A DNA stretch of 64,000 nucleotides, from assembly GCA_023419605.1 (NCBI GenBank), contig JAEZXR010000050.1:1-64000 (forward strand), in the 5' to 3' direction. The notes under the pieces were generated by a model. That model had not been told where the DNA came from. It saw nothing but the letters and a program-made list of their open reading frames with translations, and did not search any database. Positions 27,273 to 37,269 of this stretch are shown here, one piece after another; position 1 is the first letter of the stretch; each line of letters opens with the position of its first letter. The translations under genes were made by a program, and so were the position numbers. The DNA comes from Bacillota bacterium (GTDB lineage Bacteria; Bacillota; Clostridia; Acetivibrionales; JAEZXR01).

Positions 27273-29279
27273 ATGGATAATAAGAAGTTTTCAGGCATAT
27301 TTACTCCGCGGGCGAGCTTCTACCTGTGGTTTATCTTCGCTCTGGTTGTGGTGATTAATATTCTGGATTGGAGAGTTGCTATTCCGGGATATATCCTGCT
27401 GCTCTTTCTTTTGTATTATAACTTCAGGTCCAACTATGTCAGGCAAAGGGAAATAACCAAGTATATAGAGAATCTTACCTTTAATATCGATACGGCAACA
27501 AAGGATACCTTGCTGAATTTTCCCATGCCGTTGGTATTGATTGAGCTGGATGGTACCATCATATGGTATAATTCCTCCTTTCGGACGATTTTTGACGGGG
27601 TGCAGCTGCTGGAGAAAGCCATAAGCAGCTTTATTAACGATTTGGAACCGGGAAGTCTCATTACCAGTGAAGGAAAGGTTTCACGAGAGATCACCGTCAA
27701 TGGAAAGCACTTCAATGTTTTGGGGAACTATGTAAAAATCGATGGTAAAATTGAGCGGGATGAATATATTCTGATGCTGTACCTGATTGATACGACGGAA
27801 CTGGTAGCTTTAAAGAAACGATATGAAGAGGAAAAGGTAAATGTCGGACTCATTGTAATCGATAATTATGATGATCTGATGCAAAGTATGGAGGACGCAG
27901 CCCGCCCCCAAATGCTGGCGGAAATCGAAAAAAAGGTCACACAGTGGATGAACTTTACCGGAGGCGTAATTAAGAAATTTGAGCGGGATAAGTATATATT
28001 TGTCTTTGAGGCGCAATACCTCAAGAGCATGGAAGAAAAAAGGTTTGAGCTGCTGGATACGGTAAAGGAAATTAACCTGGGCAACAAAATTCCCGTAACC
28101 TTAAGCATGGGATTCGGCATCAATGGAAAATCCCTGGCAGACAATTTCCACGCTGCCGCAGCCTCCATCGACATTGCCCTGGGCCGTGGCGGGGATCAGG
28201 TGGTAGTAAAGAACGGCGATAACTTCAGCTTCTATGGAGGTAAAACCAGGGAACTGGAGAAAAGAACCCGTGTGAAGGCCCGCGTCATCGCCTACGCATT
28301 AAGAGAACTCATCGATCAGGCTCCTATGGTAATGATCATGGGGCATGAAAATGGTGATCTGGACTCTCTGGGAGCTTCTCTGGGTCTGTACAGAGTAGCG
28401 AAAAACCGTGGGAAGGATGCTTTTATTATCCTGAATCAGTCCAACCCTACCATTGACAACCTGGTGGGAAAGATAGAAAAATCCTCAGAGCATGAGGGCC
28501 TGTTTATGGACAGGAGCGAAGCTCTGGATATGATCAATAAAAAGACACTGCTGATTGTAGTGGATACCCATCGACCGGGATTTACCGAGTGTCCCGAGCT
28601 ATTGAAGCTCACAAGCCAGGTGGTGGTCATCGATCATCACCGGAGAGGTGCAGATTTTATTCAGGACGCGGTGCTGACCTACCAGGAGACCTATGCTTCA
28701 TCCACGTGTGAGCTGGTGACGGAAATATTGCAGTATGTGGATGAGAAAATCCGGCTCCGGCCGGTAGAGGCGGAAGCTCTTTATGCCGGAATTGTAGTGG
28801 ATACAAAGAATTTTACCTTCAAGACAGGGGTACGGACTTTTGAAGCAGCTTCATTCCTGCGGCGCCACGGTGTGGACACCATATCGGTGAAACAGTTGTT
28901 TCAGAATGACCTGCACACCTATACGACGATTTCCAATGTGGTGAAAGAGGCGGAGATATTAAATGACAATATTGCCATATCGCTTTGTCCGCCCAATACA
29001 AAGAATGCACAGTTGATTGCTGCCCAGGCCGCCGATCAGCTGCTGACCCTTACAGGGATTGTGGCTGCATTTGTGCTCAGCAGTGTTGGCGATGAGATTT
29101 GGATCAGCGGAAGATCCCTGGGAGATATTAATGTCCAGGTAATACTTGAAAAACTTGGCGGAGGCGGGCACTTAACGGTGGCAGGCGCACAGCTCCAGGG
29201 CATCAGCTTGACGGAAGCCAAGGACCGCCTTAGCAAAGCCATTATGAACTATATAGAAGCAGGAACGAAGGAGAGTTGA
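27273..29279 (+). CDS. gdpP: c-di-AMP phosphodiesterase GdpP (DHH/DHHA1)
   Basis: 668 residues. Two N-terminal membrane spans (about 13-50) are followed by a PAS-like domain, a degenerate GGDEF domain (about 170-305, no GGDEF motif) and the DHH-DHHA1 phosphodiesterase. Metal-binding residues are His358, Asp362 and Asp364 (GHENGDLDS) and the Asp454-His455-His456 motif (VVIDHHRRG). The C-terminal GGGGH appears as LGGGGHLTVAG. The enzyme hydrolyses cyclic di-AMP to pApA and so affects osmotic and wall homeostasis. GAAGGA precedes ATG. It is followed by rplI and dnaB. Confidence 0.94.
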   Translation: MDNKKFSGIFTPRASFYLWFIFALVVVINILDWRVAIPGYILLLFLLYYNFRSNYVRQREITKYIENLTFNIDTATKDTLLNFPMPLVLIELDGTIIWYNSSFRTIFDGVQLLEKAISSFINDLEPGSLITSEGKVSREITVNGKHFNVLGNYVKIDGKIERDEYILMLYLIDTTELVALKKRYEEEKVNVGLIVIDNYDDLMQSMEDAARPQMLAEIEKKVTQWMNFTGGVIKKFERDKYIFVFEAQYLKSMEEKRFELLDTVKEINLGNKIPVTLSMGFGINGKSLADNFHAAAASIDIALGRGGDQVVVKNGDNFSFYGGKTRELEKRTRVKARVIAYALRELIDQAPMVMIMGHENGDLDSLGASLGLYRVAKNRGKDAFIILNQSNPTIDNLVGKIEKSSEHEGLFMDRSEALDMINKKTLLIVVDTHRPGFTECPELLKLTSQVVVIDHHRRGADFIQDAVLTYQETYASSTCELVTEILQYVDEKIRLRPVEAEALYAGIVVDTKNFTFKTGVRTFEAASFLRRHGVDTISVKQLFQNDLHTYTTISNVVKEAEILNDNIAISLCPPNTKNAQLIAAQAADQLLTLTGIVAAFVLSSVGDEIWISGRSLGDINVQVILEKLGGGGHLTVAGAQLQGISLTEAKDRLSKAIMNYIEAGTKES

Positions 29280-29352
29280 GGAATGGAACCCTCATCCTCC
29301 GATTCAGTATAAATTTATTTGATATAAAGCGAACACAAGGGAGGATATGACA

Positions 29353-29799
29353 ATGAAGGTAATACTTAAACAAGACGTAAAAGGTTTGGGAAAAAAGGAA
29401 AGCCTGGTGGAAGTTAGCGACGGGTACGCAAGAAACTTCCTGTTTCCAAAGGGATTGGCAGTAGAGGCCAGCGCTTCCAATATAAATGTTATGAATACCA
29501 AAAAGGAAGCGGAAAAGACCAAGAAGGACCGTGAGCTTGCAGAGGCCAAGGCCCTTGCCGAAAAGCTGAATGCCGTAACGGTTGTGATCAAAACCAAAGC
29601 CGGTGATAACGGAAAGCTCTTCGGTTCCATCACCAGCAAGGAAATCTCCGAGAAGTTGAAGTCTCAGCACAAACTGGATGTAGATAAAAAGAAAATGCAC
29701 CTGGAAGAAGCGATTAAGTCTATAGGAACAACGACAGTGGATGTAAAGCTCTATCCCGGGGTTAGCGCAAAGCTGACGGTAAAGGTGGAACTGGAGTAA
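29353..29799 (+). CDS. rplI: 50S ribosomal protein L9
   Basis: 148 residues, the normal length. The N-terminus MKVILKQDVKGLGKKESLVE is the conserved 23S rRNA-binding domain; a long central helix (KEAEKTKKDRELAEAKALAE) leads to the C-terminal domain. An ATG two codons upstream is too close to GGGAGG, so ATG 29353 is taken. The order gdpP-rplI-dnaB is common in Firmicutes. Confidence 0.97.
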   Translation: MKVILKQDVKGLGKKESLVEVSDGYARNFLFPKGLAVEASASNINVMNTKKEAEKTKKDRELAEAKALAEKLNAVTVVIKTKAGDNGKLFGSITSKEISEKLKSQHKLDVDKKKMHLEEAIKSIGTTTVDVKLYPGVSAKLTVKVELE

Positions 29800-29808
29800 T
29801 GAATTGAG

Positions 29809-29880
29809 AATTGAAAATGGAAAATTGAAAATGAGCAAACATTAATTAATTTTCCATTCTCAATTCTCCATTTTCAATTC
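29809..29880. repeat. AT-rich palindromic repeat between rplI and dnaB
   Basis: GAATTGAGAATTGAAAATGG at 29811 onward faces an inverted arm ending CTCCATTTTCAATTC at 29880. The arms are built from tandem AATTGA/AATGGA words. This is the style of short, ORF-free palindromic repeats scattered in Clostridia genomes. It ends about 21 bases before the dnaB start and could affect its translation. Confidence 0.6.
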
Positions 29881-29901
29881 GTATGTTTGGGGAGTTTTAG
29901 G

Positions 29902-31239
29902 ATGGATGTTAGTGCTTTGGGAAGGATACCGCCGCAGAATGTAGAAGCAGAGCAATCGGTTATCGGTTCGATGCTGTTGGATAAGGAAGTCATACCTACC
30001 ATTACTGAAATATTGAAGAATGATGACTTCTACAGAGAGGACCACAAAGAGATTTTTGAGGCTGTTATGGACCTCTTTGAGCGAGCGGAACCGATTGATC
30101 TCATAACCATATCGGAACAATTAAAGTCGAGGGGAACTTTGGAGACCGTCGGAGGTCTGGAGTACCTGACCACCGTGGCAAATGCCGTACCGACGACTGC
30201 CAATGCAAGGCACTATGCAAAAATAGTTGAAGAAAAGTCATTGCTGAGGAAGCTGATCAGGGCTTCCTCCGATGTTGTAAATATGGGGTATGAGGCGTCG
30301 GAGGATGTTGCATACGTATTGGATAAAGCGGAAAAGAGTATTTTTGATATCCTGCAGAAGAGGAATGTGAAAGGCTTTACGCCGATAAAGGAAGTTCTGA
30401 TTGAAACCTTTAACCGGCTGGAAGAGCTCTATAACAGCAAAGGCCATGTAACAGGCATACCCACGGGCTTTGCAGATCTGGATTATAAGATGTCGGGGCT
30501 GCAGAATTCCGATCTGATTCTCATCGCCGCCCGTCCTGCCATGGGTAAGTCCGCGCTGGTGCTGAATATGGCCCAGTATGCGGCTATGCATGCGAAAGTA
30601 CCGGTGGCCATCTTCAACCTGGAAATGTCCAAGGATCAGTTGGTAAACAGAATGCTGTGCACCGAAGCCATGGTGGATAGCCAGAAGATGAGGACCGGTA
30701 AGCTGGAGGATGATGACTGGATGAAGATTGCCAGGGCTTTGGGACCGATGTCGGAAGCCCCTATCTATATTGATGATACACCCGGCATCAGCATTATGGA
30801 CATACGGTCCAAATGTAGAAGGCTGAAATTAGAGAAAAACCTTGGATTGGTCGTGATTGACTACCTCCAGCTGATACAGGGAAGAGGTAAATCTGACAGC
30901 AGGCAGCAGGAGGTTTCGGAAATATCCCGGTCGTTGAAGATTTTGGCCAAGGAAATCAATGTGCCTGTTATCACCCTGTCCCAGTTGAGCCGTGCTGCCG
31001 AGCAGAGAACCGATCATAAGCCCATGCTCAGTGACTTGAGAGAATCGGGTGCCATCGAGCAGGATGCAGATATTGTTATGTTTATCTACAGGGATGAATA
31101 TTATAATCCGGATACGGAAAAAAAGAACATTGCGGAATTGATCGTGGCAAAGAATCGTCATGGCTCCACAGGAAGCGTGGAACTGGCATGGCTGGGACAG
31201 TATACGAAATTCGCAAACCTGGAGAAACAGAGATTTTAG
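29902..31239 (+). CDS. dnaB: Replicative DNA helicase
   Basis: 445 residues. The N-terminal DnaB domain (IPPQNVEAEQSVIGSML) is followed by a linker helix and the RecA-like C-terminal ATPase: Walker A ARPAMGKSAL, Walker B LVVIDYLQLIQG, and the arginine-finger region LSRAAEQR. It forms the hexameric fork helicase. Start at ATG 29902 with GGGGAG upstream; an earlier TTG is inside that site. It is followed by tilS after 13 bases. Confidence 0.96.
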   Translation: MDVSALGRIPPQNVEAEQSVIGSMLLDKEVIPTITEILKNDDFYREDHKEIFEAVMDLFERAEPIDLITISEQLKSRGTLETVGGLEYLTTVANAVPTTANARHYAKIVEEKSLLRKLIRASSDVVNMGYEASEDVAYVLDKAEKSIFDILQKRNVKGFTPIKEVLIETFNRLEELYNSKGHVTGIPTGFADLDYKMSGLQNSDLILIAARPAMGKSALVLNMAQYAAMHAKVPVAIFNLEMSKDQLVNRMLCTEAMVDSQKMRTGKLEDDDWMKIARALGPMSEAPIYIDDTPGISIMDIRSKCRRLKLEKNLGLVVIDYLQLIQGRGKSDSRQQEVSEISRSLKILAKEINVPVITLSQLSRAAEQRTDHKPMLSDLRESGAIEQDADIVMFIYRDEYYNPDTEKKNIAELIVAKNRHGSTGSVELAWLGQYTKFANLEKQRF

Positions 31240-31252
31240 GAGAGACTGGGGA

Positions 31253-32782
31253 ATGATTCCCGGTCGGTTGAGTATGGTAGTAGAAAATGTAGTAAGCGCA
31301 ATTGAAAAGTATAATTTGATAGACAGGGGTGACAAGGTGATTGTAGGCCTTTCCGGTGGGCCTGATTCAGTCTGCCTTCTTCATGTTTTATACACAATAA
31401 GGGAACGACTCGGCTTCCGGCTGTATGCTCTGCATGTAAACCACCAGTTGCGGGGAGTTGAGGCGGATGAGGATGAAGCGTATGTTAGAGAACTGTGTTC
31501 CCGGCTGGGGATTGAACTTCATGTGAAGTCCATGGCTATCTCGGAGTTTGCTGCTAAAAAAGGACTTTCTCTCGAGGAAGCCGGCAGAGAGGTTCGGTAC
31601 CGCGAATTTGAAGCATTGGCAAAGGCCCTCGGGGGTGCCCGGATTGCTGTTGCCCATAATAAAAATGATCAGGCGGAAACGGTATTGATGCGTATCCTTC
31701 GCGGAACCGGAATTGACGGTCTTAAGGGAATGAACCATAAGAGGGATTCCGTGATACGGCCCTTGCTGGATACGGAGCGCAGAGCGATTGAACAATATTG
31801 CTCAGACCAGGGACTTACGCCCCGGACAGACAGCTCCAACCTGGAAAATGTCTATACCCGGAACCGGATTCGCCTGGAGTTGATTCCCTATATTGACGGA
31901 TTGTTTGAAACGGATGTGGTGGAAAGCCTGTACAGAATGTCCTCGGTGATTAAAGAGGATTGCGAGCTTTTGGAAGATAGTGTGAACCGTGCGTTAGAGC
32001 AGTGCCGGATTGAGGAGCGGCAGGCAGAGATTGTTTTGAGTACGGAAAAGCTTGAAAAAATGAAAAACGGCATGGTCAAGCGAGTGCTTCGAAGTGCTGT
32101 AATGCGTGTTAAGGGAGATTTAAAAGGAATAGAGAATCATCACATTGAGCGTACAGCTTCTCTTGCAGCAAAGGGAAGAACCGGTGCAGTAGTCCAGCTT
32201 CCCCACGGTTTGCGTGCCGTCCGCTCCTACGGAACATTGAAAATTTTTAAAGAAATTGAGGAAGCTGGGAGGCAAAAGTATGAGCAAGAGCTGAAAATCC
32301 CAGGAAGTACGTGGCTGAGAGAACTGAATGCTTACATCGATGTTTCCTTCATTGAAGAAATTGTTGATATAAAAAAATTTGCTTTTGCAAAAACTACTTC
32401 TCTTGAACAATTTTTCGATTATGATATGCTAAGAGAGTATGAAAATAATAATTCGTCTTCTTTGCCGGTCCGTCATGGCATTCATGAAGGACATAATAAT
32501 ATTATAGATGAAGTTGTCGTTTCACCGGCTCCAGCAGAGGGGATATATATAAGGAACAGGCGAGAGGGCGACACCTTTAAGCCGCTGAAATCAATTGGAA
32601 CAAAAAAGCTGAAGGAATACTTCATCGACAATAAAATTCCAAGGGATGAAAGGGATAAAATTCCCCTGGTTGCGAAGAATAATGAGATAGTATGGGTTGT
32701 AGGATATAAAATTAGTGATAAATTTAAAGTAACTGAAAATACTAAAAATGTAGTTAGAGTAAAGTACATGCCCTCGATATAA
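31253..32782 (+). CDS. tilS: tRNA(Ile)-lysidine synthase
   Basis: About 509 residues; modifies the wobble C of tRNA-Ile(CAU) to lysidine using ATP and lysine. The PP-loop is VGLSGGPDSVCLLHVL, and further N-domain blocks include AHNKNDQAETVLMRILRGTG. The C-terminal TilS domain carries YIRNRREGDTFKPLKSIG and KLKEYFIDNKIP. The start is uncertain between ATG 31253 (AGGAG ten bases upstream) and ATG 31274. The essential order dnaB-tilS-hpt-ftsH is typical for Firmicutes. Confidence 0.93.
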   Translation: MIPGRLSMVVENVVSAIEKYNLIDRGDKVIVGLSGGPDSVCLLHVLYTIRERLGFRLYALHVNHQLRGVEADEDEAYVRELCSRLGIELHVKSMAISEFAAKKGLSLEEAGREVRYREFEALAKALGGARIAVAHNKNDQAETVLMRILRGTGIDGLKGMNHKRDSVIRPLLDTERRAIEQYCSDQGLTPRTDSSNLENVYTRNRIRLELIPYIDGLFETDVVESLYRMSSVIKEDCELLEDSVNRALEQCRIEERQAEIVLSTEKLEKMKNGMVKRVLRSAVMRVKGDLKGIENHHIERTASLAAKGRTGAVVQLPHGLRAVRSYGTLKIFKEIEEAGRQKYEQELKIPGSTWLRELNAYIDVSFIEEIVDIKKFAFAKTTSLEQFFDYDMLREYENNNSSSLPVRHGIHEGHNNIIDEVVVSPAPAEGIYIRNRREGDTFKPLKSIGTKKLKEYFIDNKIPRDERDKIPLVAKNNEIVWVVGYKISDKFKVTENTKNVVRVKYMPSI

Positions 32783-32840
32783 TATATAAATGATGGTGAT
32801 CCTGACTGGAATTCATTGGACCCGTACGGGCACTATTCAT

Positions 32841-32866
32841 AAAGTGTTTACAAAAAAACACTTTTC
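32841..32866 (+). terminator. Hairpin after tilS
   Basis: AAAGTGTTT pairs with AAACACTTT and ends in TTTT. It lies between tilS and hpt; a small palindrome CCCGTACGGG is just upstream. It is only a moderate terminator. Confidence 0.35.
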
Positions 32867-32948
32867 AACAGGAATGATATGGTATAGTATATTATATATC
32901 TTTTTGCAATAAACAGGGCAATGACAGCAAACTTTTTAGGAGGTAATT

Positions 32949-33491
32949 ATGTTAGAGGACATTCAAGAGGTTTTACTATCAAGAGAGACCTTAAAGGAAA
33001 AGGCAAAAGAGCTTGGAAAAAGAATTTCCCAGGATTACAAGGGGAAGGACCTCGTTGTAATTTGCGTTTTAAAGGGCGGCGTAGTTTTCTATGCAGACCT
33101 CATAAGGGAAATAGACATTCCGATTGACCTTGATTTTATGGCCGTATCCAGCTATGGAGCATCAACCAGGTCTTCCGGTGTTGTAAAGATCCTGAAGGAT
33201 TTGGATACCAATATAACAGATAAGCATGTACTGATTGTTGAAGATATTATTGATACCGGACTTACCTTAAAGCACCTGAAGGAGCTGCTTTCAACAAGGG
33301 GGCCTCTCAGTGTGAAGTTGTGTGCTGCATTGGATAAGCCATCCAGAAGAAAAGTAGACATTGATGTTGAGTATAAGGGAATTGAAATTCCCGATATGTT
33401 TGTAATCGGCTATGGATTGGATTATATGGGTAAATACAGGAATCTGCCTGATGTATGTGTACTGAAGCCCAGTGTATATACGAAAGAGTAA
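32949..33491 (+). CDS. hpt: Hypoxanthine phosphoribosyltransferase
   Basis: 180 residues; salvages hypoxanthine and guanine with PRPP. The PRPP-binding loop is VLIVEDIIDTGLTL, the N-terminal block VVICVLKGGVVFYADL binds pyrophosphate, and the flexible loop SSYGASTRSSG is present. AGGAGG precedes ATG. It lies between tilS and ftsH as in Bacillus. Confidence 0.96.
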   Translation: MLEDIQEVLLSRETLKEKAKELGKRISQDYKGKDLVVICVLKGGVVFYADLIREIDIPIDLDFMAVSSYGASTRSSGVVKILKDLDTNITDKHVLIVEDIIDTGLTLKHLKELLSTRGPLSVKLCAALDKPSRRKVDIDVEYKGIEIPDMFVIGYGLDYMGKYRNLPDVCVLKPSVYTKE

Positions 33492-33725
33492 GTCTTATTT
33501 GACTGGAAATGCCTTTTCTGCGGCAAGGAATTTAAGGATGCATATTGCAGTCCGTTGATTGAAAAATACATATTTGTAGTATAAAATATGGTTAATTGTG
33601 TTTTTATGGCATTTATGCTAATATATTTATACTGTGGTCTCATGGAAGCGCACTTTCACTCCGGGTTTATCGAAGGAGGCTAATTGCTAAGGAGTGCGAC
33701 AGCATTTGCATAAGGAGGGAGCTAA

Positions 33726-35540
33726 TTGAAATATTTCAAGGGAATAAGCTTTTATATAGTGCTCTTTGTAATAATTTTGGCTATTCTTGCATTGGTTCAG
33801 GGCACTGACAACCCAGCACAAAAAATCTATTCCGATCTTTTAAGGGAAATTGACAATGGAAACGTGGCAAGCATTGTGCTGGAAGGGAATAAAGCAACAG
33901 TACAGTTTAATACCAACCCTGATGCCGGTATTAAGAGATATATCGTTTATGTGCCGTCAGTGGAGAATTTTACGAGTGTAGTTACAGATGCTTTGCGCAA
34001 AGGTAAGGTTGTATCATTTGAAAACAAGTTGCCGCCTTCTCCGCCCTGGTGGGTAGCCATACTACCGACCGTAGGACTTATCGTGATTTTTGTTTTATTC
34101 TGGGTATTCTTCCTCCAGCAGTCTCAAGGGGGCGGAGGAAGCAGAGTCATGTCCTTCGGCAAGAGCCGGGCCAAAATGAGTGTGGATGACAAAAAGAAGG
34201 TTACCTTCAATGATGTGGCAGGAGCAGATGAGGAGAAGGAAGAGCTGCAGGAAATTGTAGAGTTCCTCAAGAACCCCAAAAAGTTTGTAGAGCTGGGTGC
34301 CAGGATTCCAAAGGGCGTACTTTTGGTTGGACCTCCGGGAACCGGTAAGACCCTTCTGGCAAAAGCCGTTTCCGGTGAAGCTGGAGTTCCTTTCTTCAGC
34401 ATCAGTGGTTCCGACTTTGTTGAGATGTTTGTGGGTGTGGGTGCATCCAGAGTAAGAGATTTGTTTGAGCAGGCAAAGAAAAATGCCCCTTGTATCATTT
34501 TCATCGATGAAATTGATGCTGTGGGCCGTCATAGAGGTGCAGGCTTAGGTGGCGGACATGATGAACGTGAGCAGACGTTGAACCAGTTGCTGGTTGAAAT
34601 GGATGGCTTCGGCATCAATGAAGGAGTTATCATACTGGCAGCTACCAACCGCCCTGACATTCTTGACCCGGCACTGCTGAGGCCGGGAAGGTTTGATAGA
34701 AGAGTTGTAGTAGGCCATCCGGACATAAAGGGAAGAGAGCAAATTCTCAAGGTACATTCCAGGAATAAGCCTTTGGGACCGGATGTCAAACTGGATGACC
34801 TTGCAAAGACGACACCCGGGTTTACCGGTGCAGATCTTGAAAATCTCTTGAATGAGGCCGCTCTGCTGGCAGCAAGAAAGAATAAAAAGCAGATTGGTAT
34901 GGAAGATGTGAAAGAAGCGACCTTTAAAGTTGTGATGGGACCTGAGAAGAAGAGCCGTGTTATGAGTGAGAAGGAAAAGAAGCTCACTGCTTACCACGAA
35001 GCAGGGCATGCACTGGCAGTAAAGCTTGCCTCTTCGACGGATAAAGTGGATCGAATATCCATCATCCCGGCCGGGATGGCAGGTGGTTATACTGCTTACA
35101 AGCCGGAAGAAGATAAGAACTACCACACAAAATCACAGTTGCTGGAACGTATTATCGTTGCGCTGGGTGGTAGGGCTGCCGAGCAAATTGTTTTAGGCGA
35201 AATCAGTACGGGTGCAGGAGGGGACTTGAAATCTGCAAACGGTGTGGCCAGAAGCATGATAACCAAATACGGAATGAGTGATAATCTCGGGAATATGATT
35301 TTCGGCGGCGAAAACGATGAAGTCTTCATCGGTAGGGATTTGGCGCAGACGAGAAACTATAGTGAAGAGATTGCAGCAGTGATTGACAGGGAAGTGAAAA
35401 AGACGCTGGATACCTGCTATGAAAAGACCATAAATCTTCTCAATGAGAATATCAACAAACTGCACAAGGTGGCAGAAGCGCTGATGGAAAAGGAAAAACT
35501 GGAAGGCGCGGAATTCGAAGAAATATTTGCGAATGCGTAA
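33726..35540 (+). CDS. ftsH: ATP-dependent zinc metalloprotease FtsH
   Basis: 604 residues, membrane-anchored AAA+ protease. There are two spans (about 7-25 and 103-123) around a small external domain. Walker A is GPPGTGKT (202-209), Walker B IIFIDEIDAVG, and the zinc site HEAGH spans 424-428 (His424, Glu425, His428). The C-terminal GTGAGGDLKSANGVARSM-type region (here STGAGGDLKSA) is present. It starts at TTG with AAGGAGG seven bases upstream; no ATG fits better. It degrades misfolded membrane proteins. Confidence 0.96.
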   Translation: MKYFKGISFYIVLFVIILAILALVQGTDNPAQKIYSDLLREIDNGNVASIVLEGNKATVQFNTNPDAGIKRYIVYVPSVENFTSVVTDALRKGKVVSFENKLPPSPPWWVAILPTVGLIVIFVLFWVFFLQQSQGGGGSRVMSFGKSRAKMSVDDKKKVTFNDVAGADEEKEELQEIVEFLKNPKKFVELGARIPKGVLLVGPPGTGKTLLAKAVSGEAGVPFFSISGSDFVEMFVGVGASRVRDLFEQAKKNAPCIIFIDEIDAVGRHRGAGLGGGHDEREQTLNQLLVEMDGFGINEGVIILAATNRPDILDPALLRPGRFDRRVVVGHPDIKGREQILKVHSRNKPLGPDVKLDDLAKTTPGFTGADLENLLNEAALLAARKNKKQIGMEDVKEATFKVVMGPEKKSRVMSEKEKKLTAYHEAGHALAVKLASSTDKVDRISIIPAGMAGGYTAYKPEEDKNYHTKSQLLERIIVALGGRAAEQIVLGEISTGAGGDLKSANGVARSMITKYGMSDNLGNMIFGGENDEVFIGRDLAQTRNYSEEIAAVIDREVKKTLDTCYEKTINLLNENINKLHKVAEALMEKEKLEGAEFEEIFANA

Positions 35541-35548
35541 TATAGAGT

Positions 35549-35590
35549 CACCACAAAAGAGATATGCACAGCATATCTCTTTTGTGGTGT
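35549..35590 (+). terminator. ftsH terminator
   Basis: CACCACAAAAGAGATATGC pairs perfectly with its inverse around ACA, eight bases after the ftsH stop. Confidence 0.75.
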
Positions 35591-35775
35591 TTACGTCTTT
35601 ATGCAGAAAAACATATACTCTGTTAAAAAAATATAATTGTAATTAACTCCTAAACAGCATAACCCTTCCATGGGTACCAATTCCCTTTGTGAAAAAGTCA
35701 GAAATAGAGACAAGGCTTGGTGGCAGACAATAAGAGTGAAGAAATTCTAAAAATTTACAATTGTAAAAATTTTAC

Positions 35776-35804
35776 TTGACGTAACCTGTCATCTATGTTA
35801 CATT
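35776..35804 (+). promoter_or_regulatory. metK promoter
   Basis: TTGACG (35776-35781), 17-base spacer, TACATT (35799-35804). Transcription would begin near the 5' side of the SAM riboswitch. Confidence 0.55.
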
Positions 35805-35828
35805 ATAAATGAAAAACCAAATAAAAAA

Positions 35829-35939
35829 GCCTTATCAAGAGAGGTGGAGGGACTCGGCCCTATGAAACCCGGCAACCGGCGTAATGCAGCGGTGCCAATT
35901 CCACAGGATACTTATCCTGACAGATGAGGAGGAACGATT
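35829..35939 (+). promoter_or_regulatory. SAM-I riboswitch (S-box)
   Basis: The S-box core is clear: CTTATCAAGAGAGGTGGAGG, then GACTCGGCCCTATGAAACC, CGGCAACC, GGTGCCAATTCC and the P1 3' strand CAGATGAGG. SAM binding should favour the terminator at 35942-35968 and switch off metK. Confidence 0.95.
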
Positions 35940-35941
35940 AT

Positions 35942-35970
35942 AGAACCTCTTCGTGAAGAGGTTTTTATTT
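35942..35970 (+). terminator. Riboswitch expression-platform terminator
   Basis: AACCTCTTCGTGAAGAGGTT followed by TTTATTT. Its 5' arm overlaps in reach with the riboswitch P1 region, as in other S-box leaders. Confidence 0.85.
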
Positions 35971-36007
35971 ATGCAAAAAAATTATTAAAGTGTAGGAGGA
36001 ACATCTG

Positions 36008-37201
36008 ATGGCAAGAAAATTATTTACTTCAGAGTCAGTTACTGAGGGACATCCCGATAAAATCTGTGACCAAATCTCAGACTCAGTGCTTGATGCAATC
36101 TTTGCTCAGGACCCAATGGCCAGGGTTGCCTGCGAAACATCTGTAACCACAGGCCTTGTGCTTGTAATGGGTGAAATTACAACAAAATGCTATGTGGATA
36201 TCCCTAAAATTGTTAGGGAAACCATTCGCGGGATTGGCTATGACAGGGCAAAATATGGCTTTGACTGCGATACTTGTGCGGTTTTGACTTCAATCGATGA
36301 GCAGTCTCCGGATATAGCCATGGGTGTAGATAAGGCATTAGAGGCAAGAAACGGCGAAATGACGGATGCCCAGATCGAAGCAATCGGTGCCGGAGACCAG
36401 GGTATGATGTTCGGTTTTGCCTGCGACGAGACACCGGAGCTCATGCCGATGCCCATTTCACTGGCTCACAAGCTGGCAAAGAGATTGACGGATGTGAGGA
36501 AAAATGGAACCCTTGGATACTTGAGGCCCGACGGCAAATCCCAGGTTACAGTTGAGTACGAGGATGACAAGCCTGTAAGGATCGATACGGTTGTTATTTC
36601 TACGCAGCATGGTCCTGAGGTGGATCATGATACCATTGAAAAGGATCTTCTGGAGCATGTTATAAGACCTGTTCTTCCAGCAGAATTGGTGGATGCGAAG
36701 ACTCGTTTCCTTATCAATCCGACAGGTAGATTCGTAGTGGGAGGACCTCAGGGTGACTCCGGATTGACAGGAAGAAAAATCATCGTTGATACCTATGGTG
36801 GATATGCAAGACATGGCGGCGGTGCATTCTCCGGCAAGGACCCCACAAAGGTTGACCGCTCTGCTGCATACGCAGCACGTTATGTGGCGAAAAATATCGT
36901 AGCTGCCGGACTGGCAAGAAAATGTGAAGTACAACTCGCTTATGCCATCGGTGTCGCAAGACCTGTTTCCATCTTGATTGATACCTTTGGAACAGGAAAG
37001 CTATCGGAAGAGAAGCTGGTTACACTGGTTGAAAAGCACTTTGATCTGAGGCCGGCAGGAATCATCCAATCTCTTGACCTGAGAAGGCCGATCTACAAGC
37101 AGACTGCTGCTTACGGCCACTTCGGAAAAGAAAATGCAGAGCTCACCTGGGAAAAGACCGATAAAGCGGAACTTCTCAAAAGGGATGCTGAAACAATATA
37201 A
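36008..37201 (+). CDS. metK: S-adenosylmethionine synthetase
   Basis: 397 residues; makes SAM from methionine and ATP. Signatures: FTSESVTEGHPDKICDQISD at the N-terminus (catalytic His in EGHPDK), GAGDQGMMFGFA, and the P-loop-like GGGAFSGKDPTKVDRS. GTAGGAGG lies before ATG. It is expressed from the upstream SAM-I riboswitch leader, giving product feedback. Confidence 0.98.
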   Translation: MARKLFTSESVTEGHPDKICDQISDSVLDAIFAQDPMARVACETSVTTGLVLVMGEITTKCYVDIPKIVRETIRGIGYDRAKYGFDCDTCAVLTSIDEQSPDIAMGVDKALEARNGEMTDAQIEAIGAGDQGMMFGFACDETPELMPMPISLAHKLAKRLTDVRKNGTLGYLRPDGKSQVTVEYEDDKPVRIDTVVISTQHGPEVDHDTIEKDLLEHVIRPVLPAELVDAKTRFLINPTGRFVVGGPQGDSGLTGRKIIVDTYGGYARHGGGAFSGKDPTKVDRSAAYAARYVAKNIVAAGLARKCEVQLAYAIGVARPVSILIDTFGTGKLSEEKLVTLVEKHFDLRPAGIIQSLDLRRPIYKQTAAYGHFGKENAELTWEKTDKAELLKRDAETI

Positions 37202-37221
37202 GGTGCCACTGAACATCTTTT

Positions 37222-37269
37222 AAGGATGGTGTGCAAGCTGTATTTGCAGCTTGTACACCATCCTTTTTT
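37222..37269 (+). terminator. metK terminator
   Basis: AAGGATGGTGTGCAAGCTG pairs with CAGCTTGTACACCATCCTT around a five-base loop (one mismatch), followed by TTTT. Confidence 0.85.
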
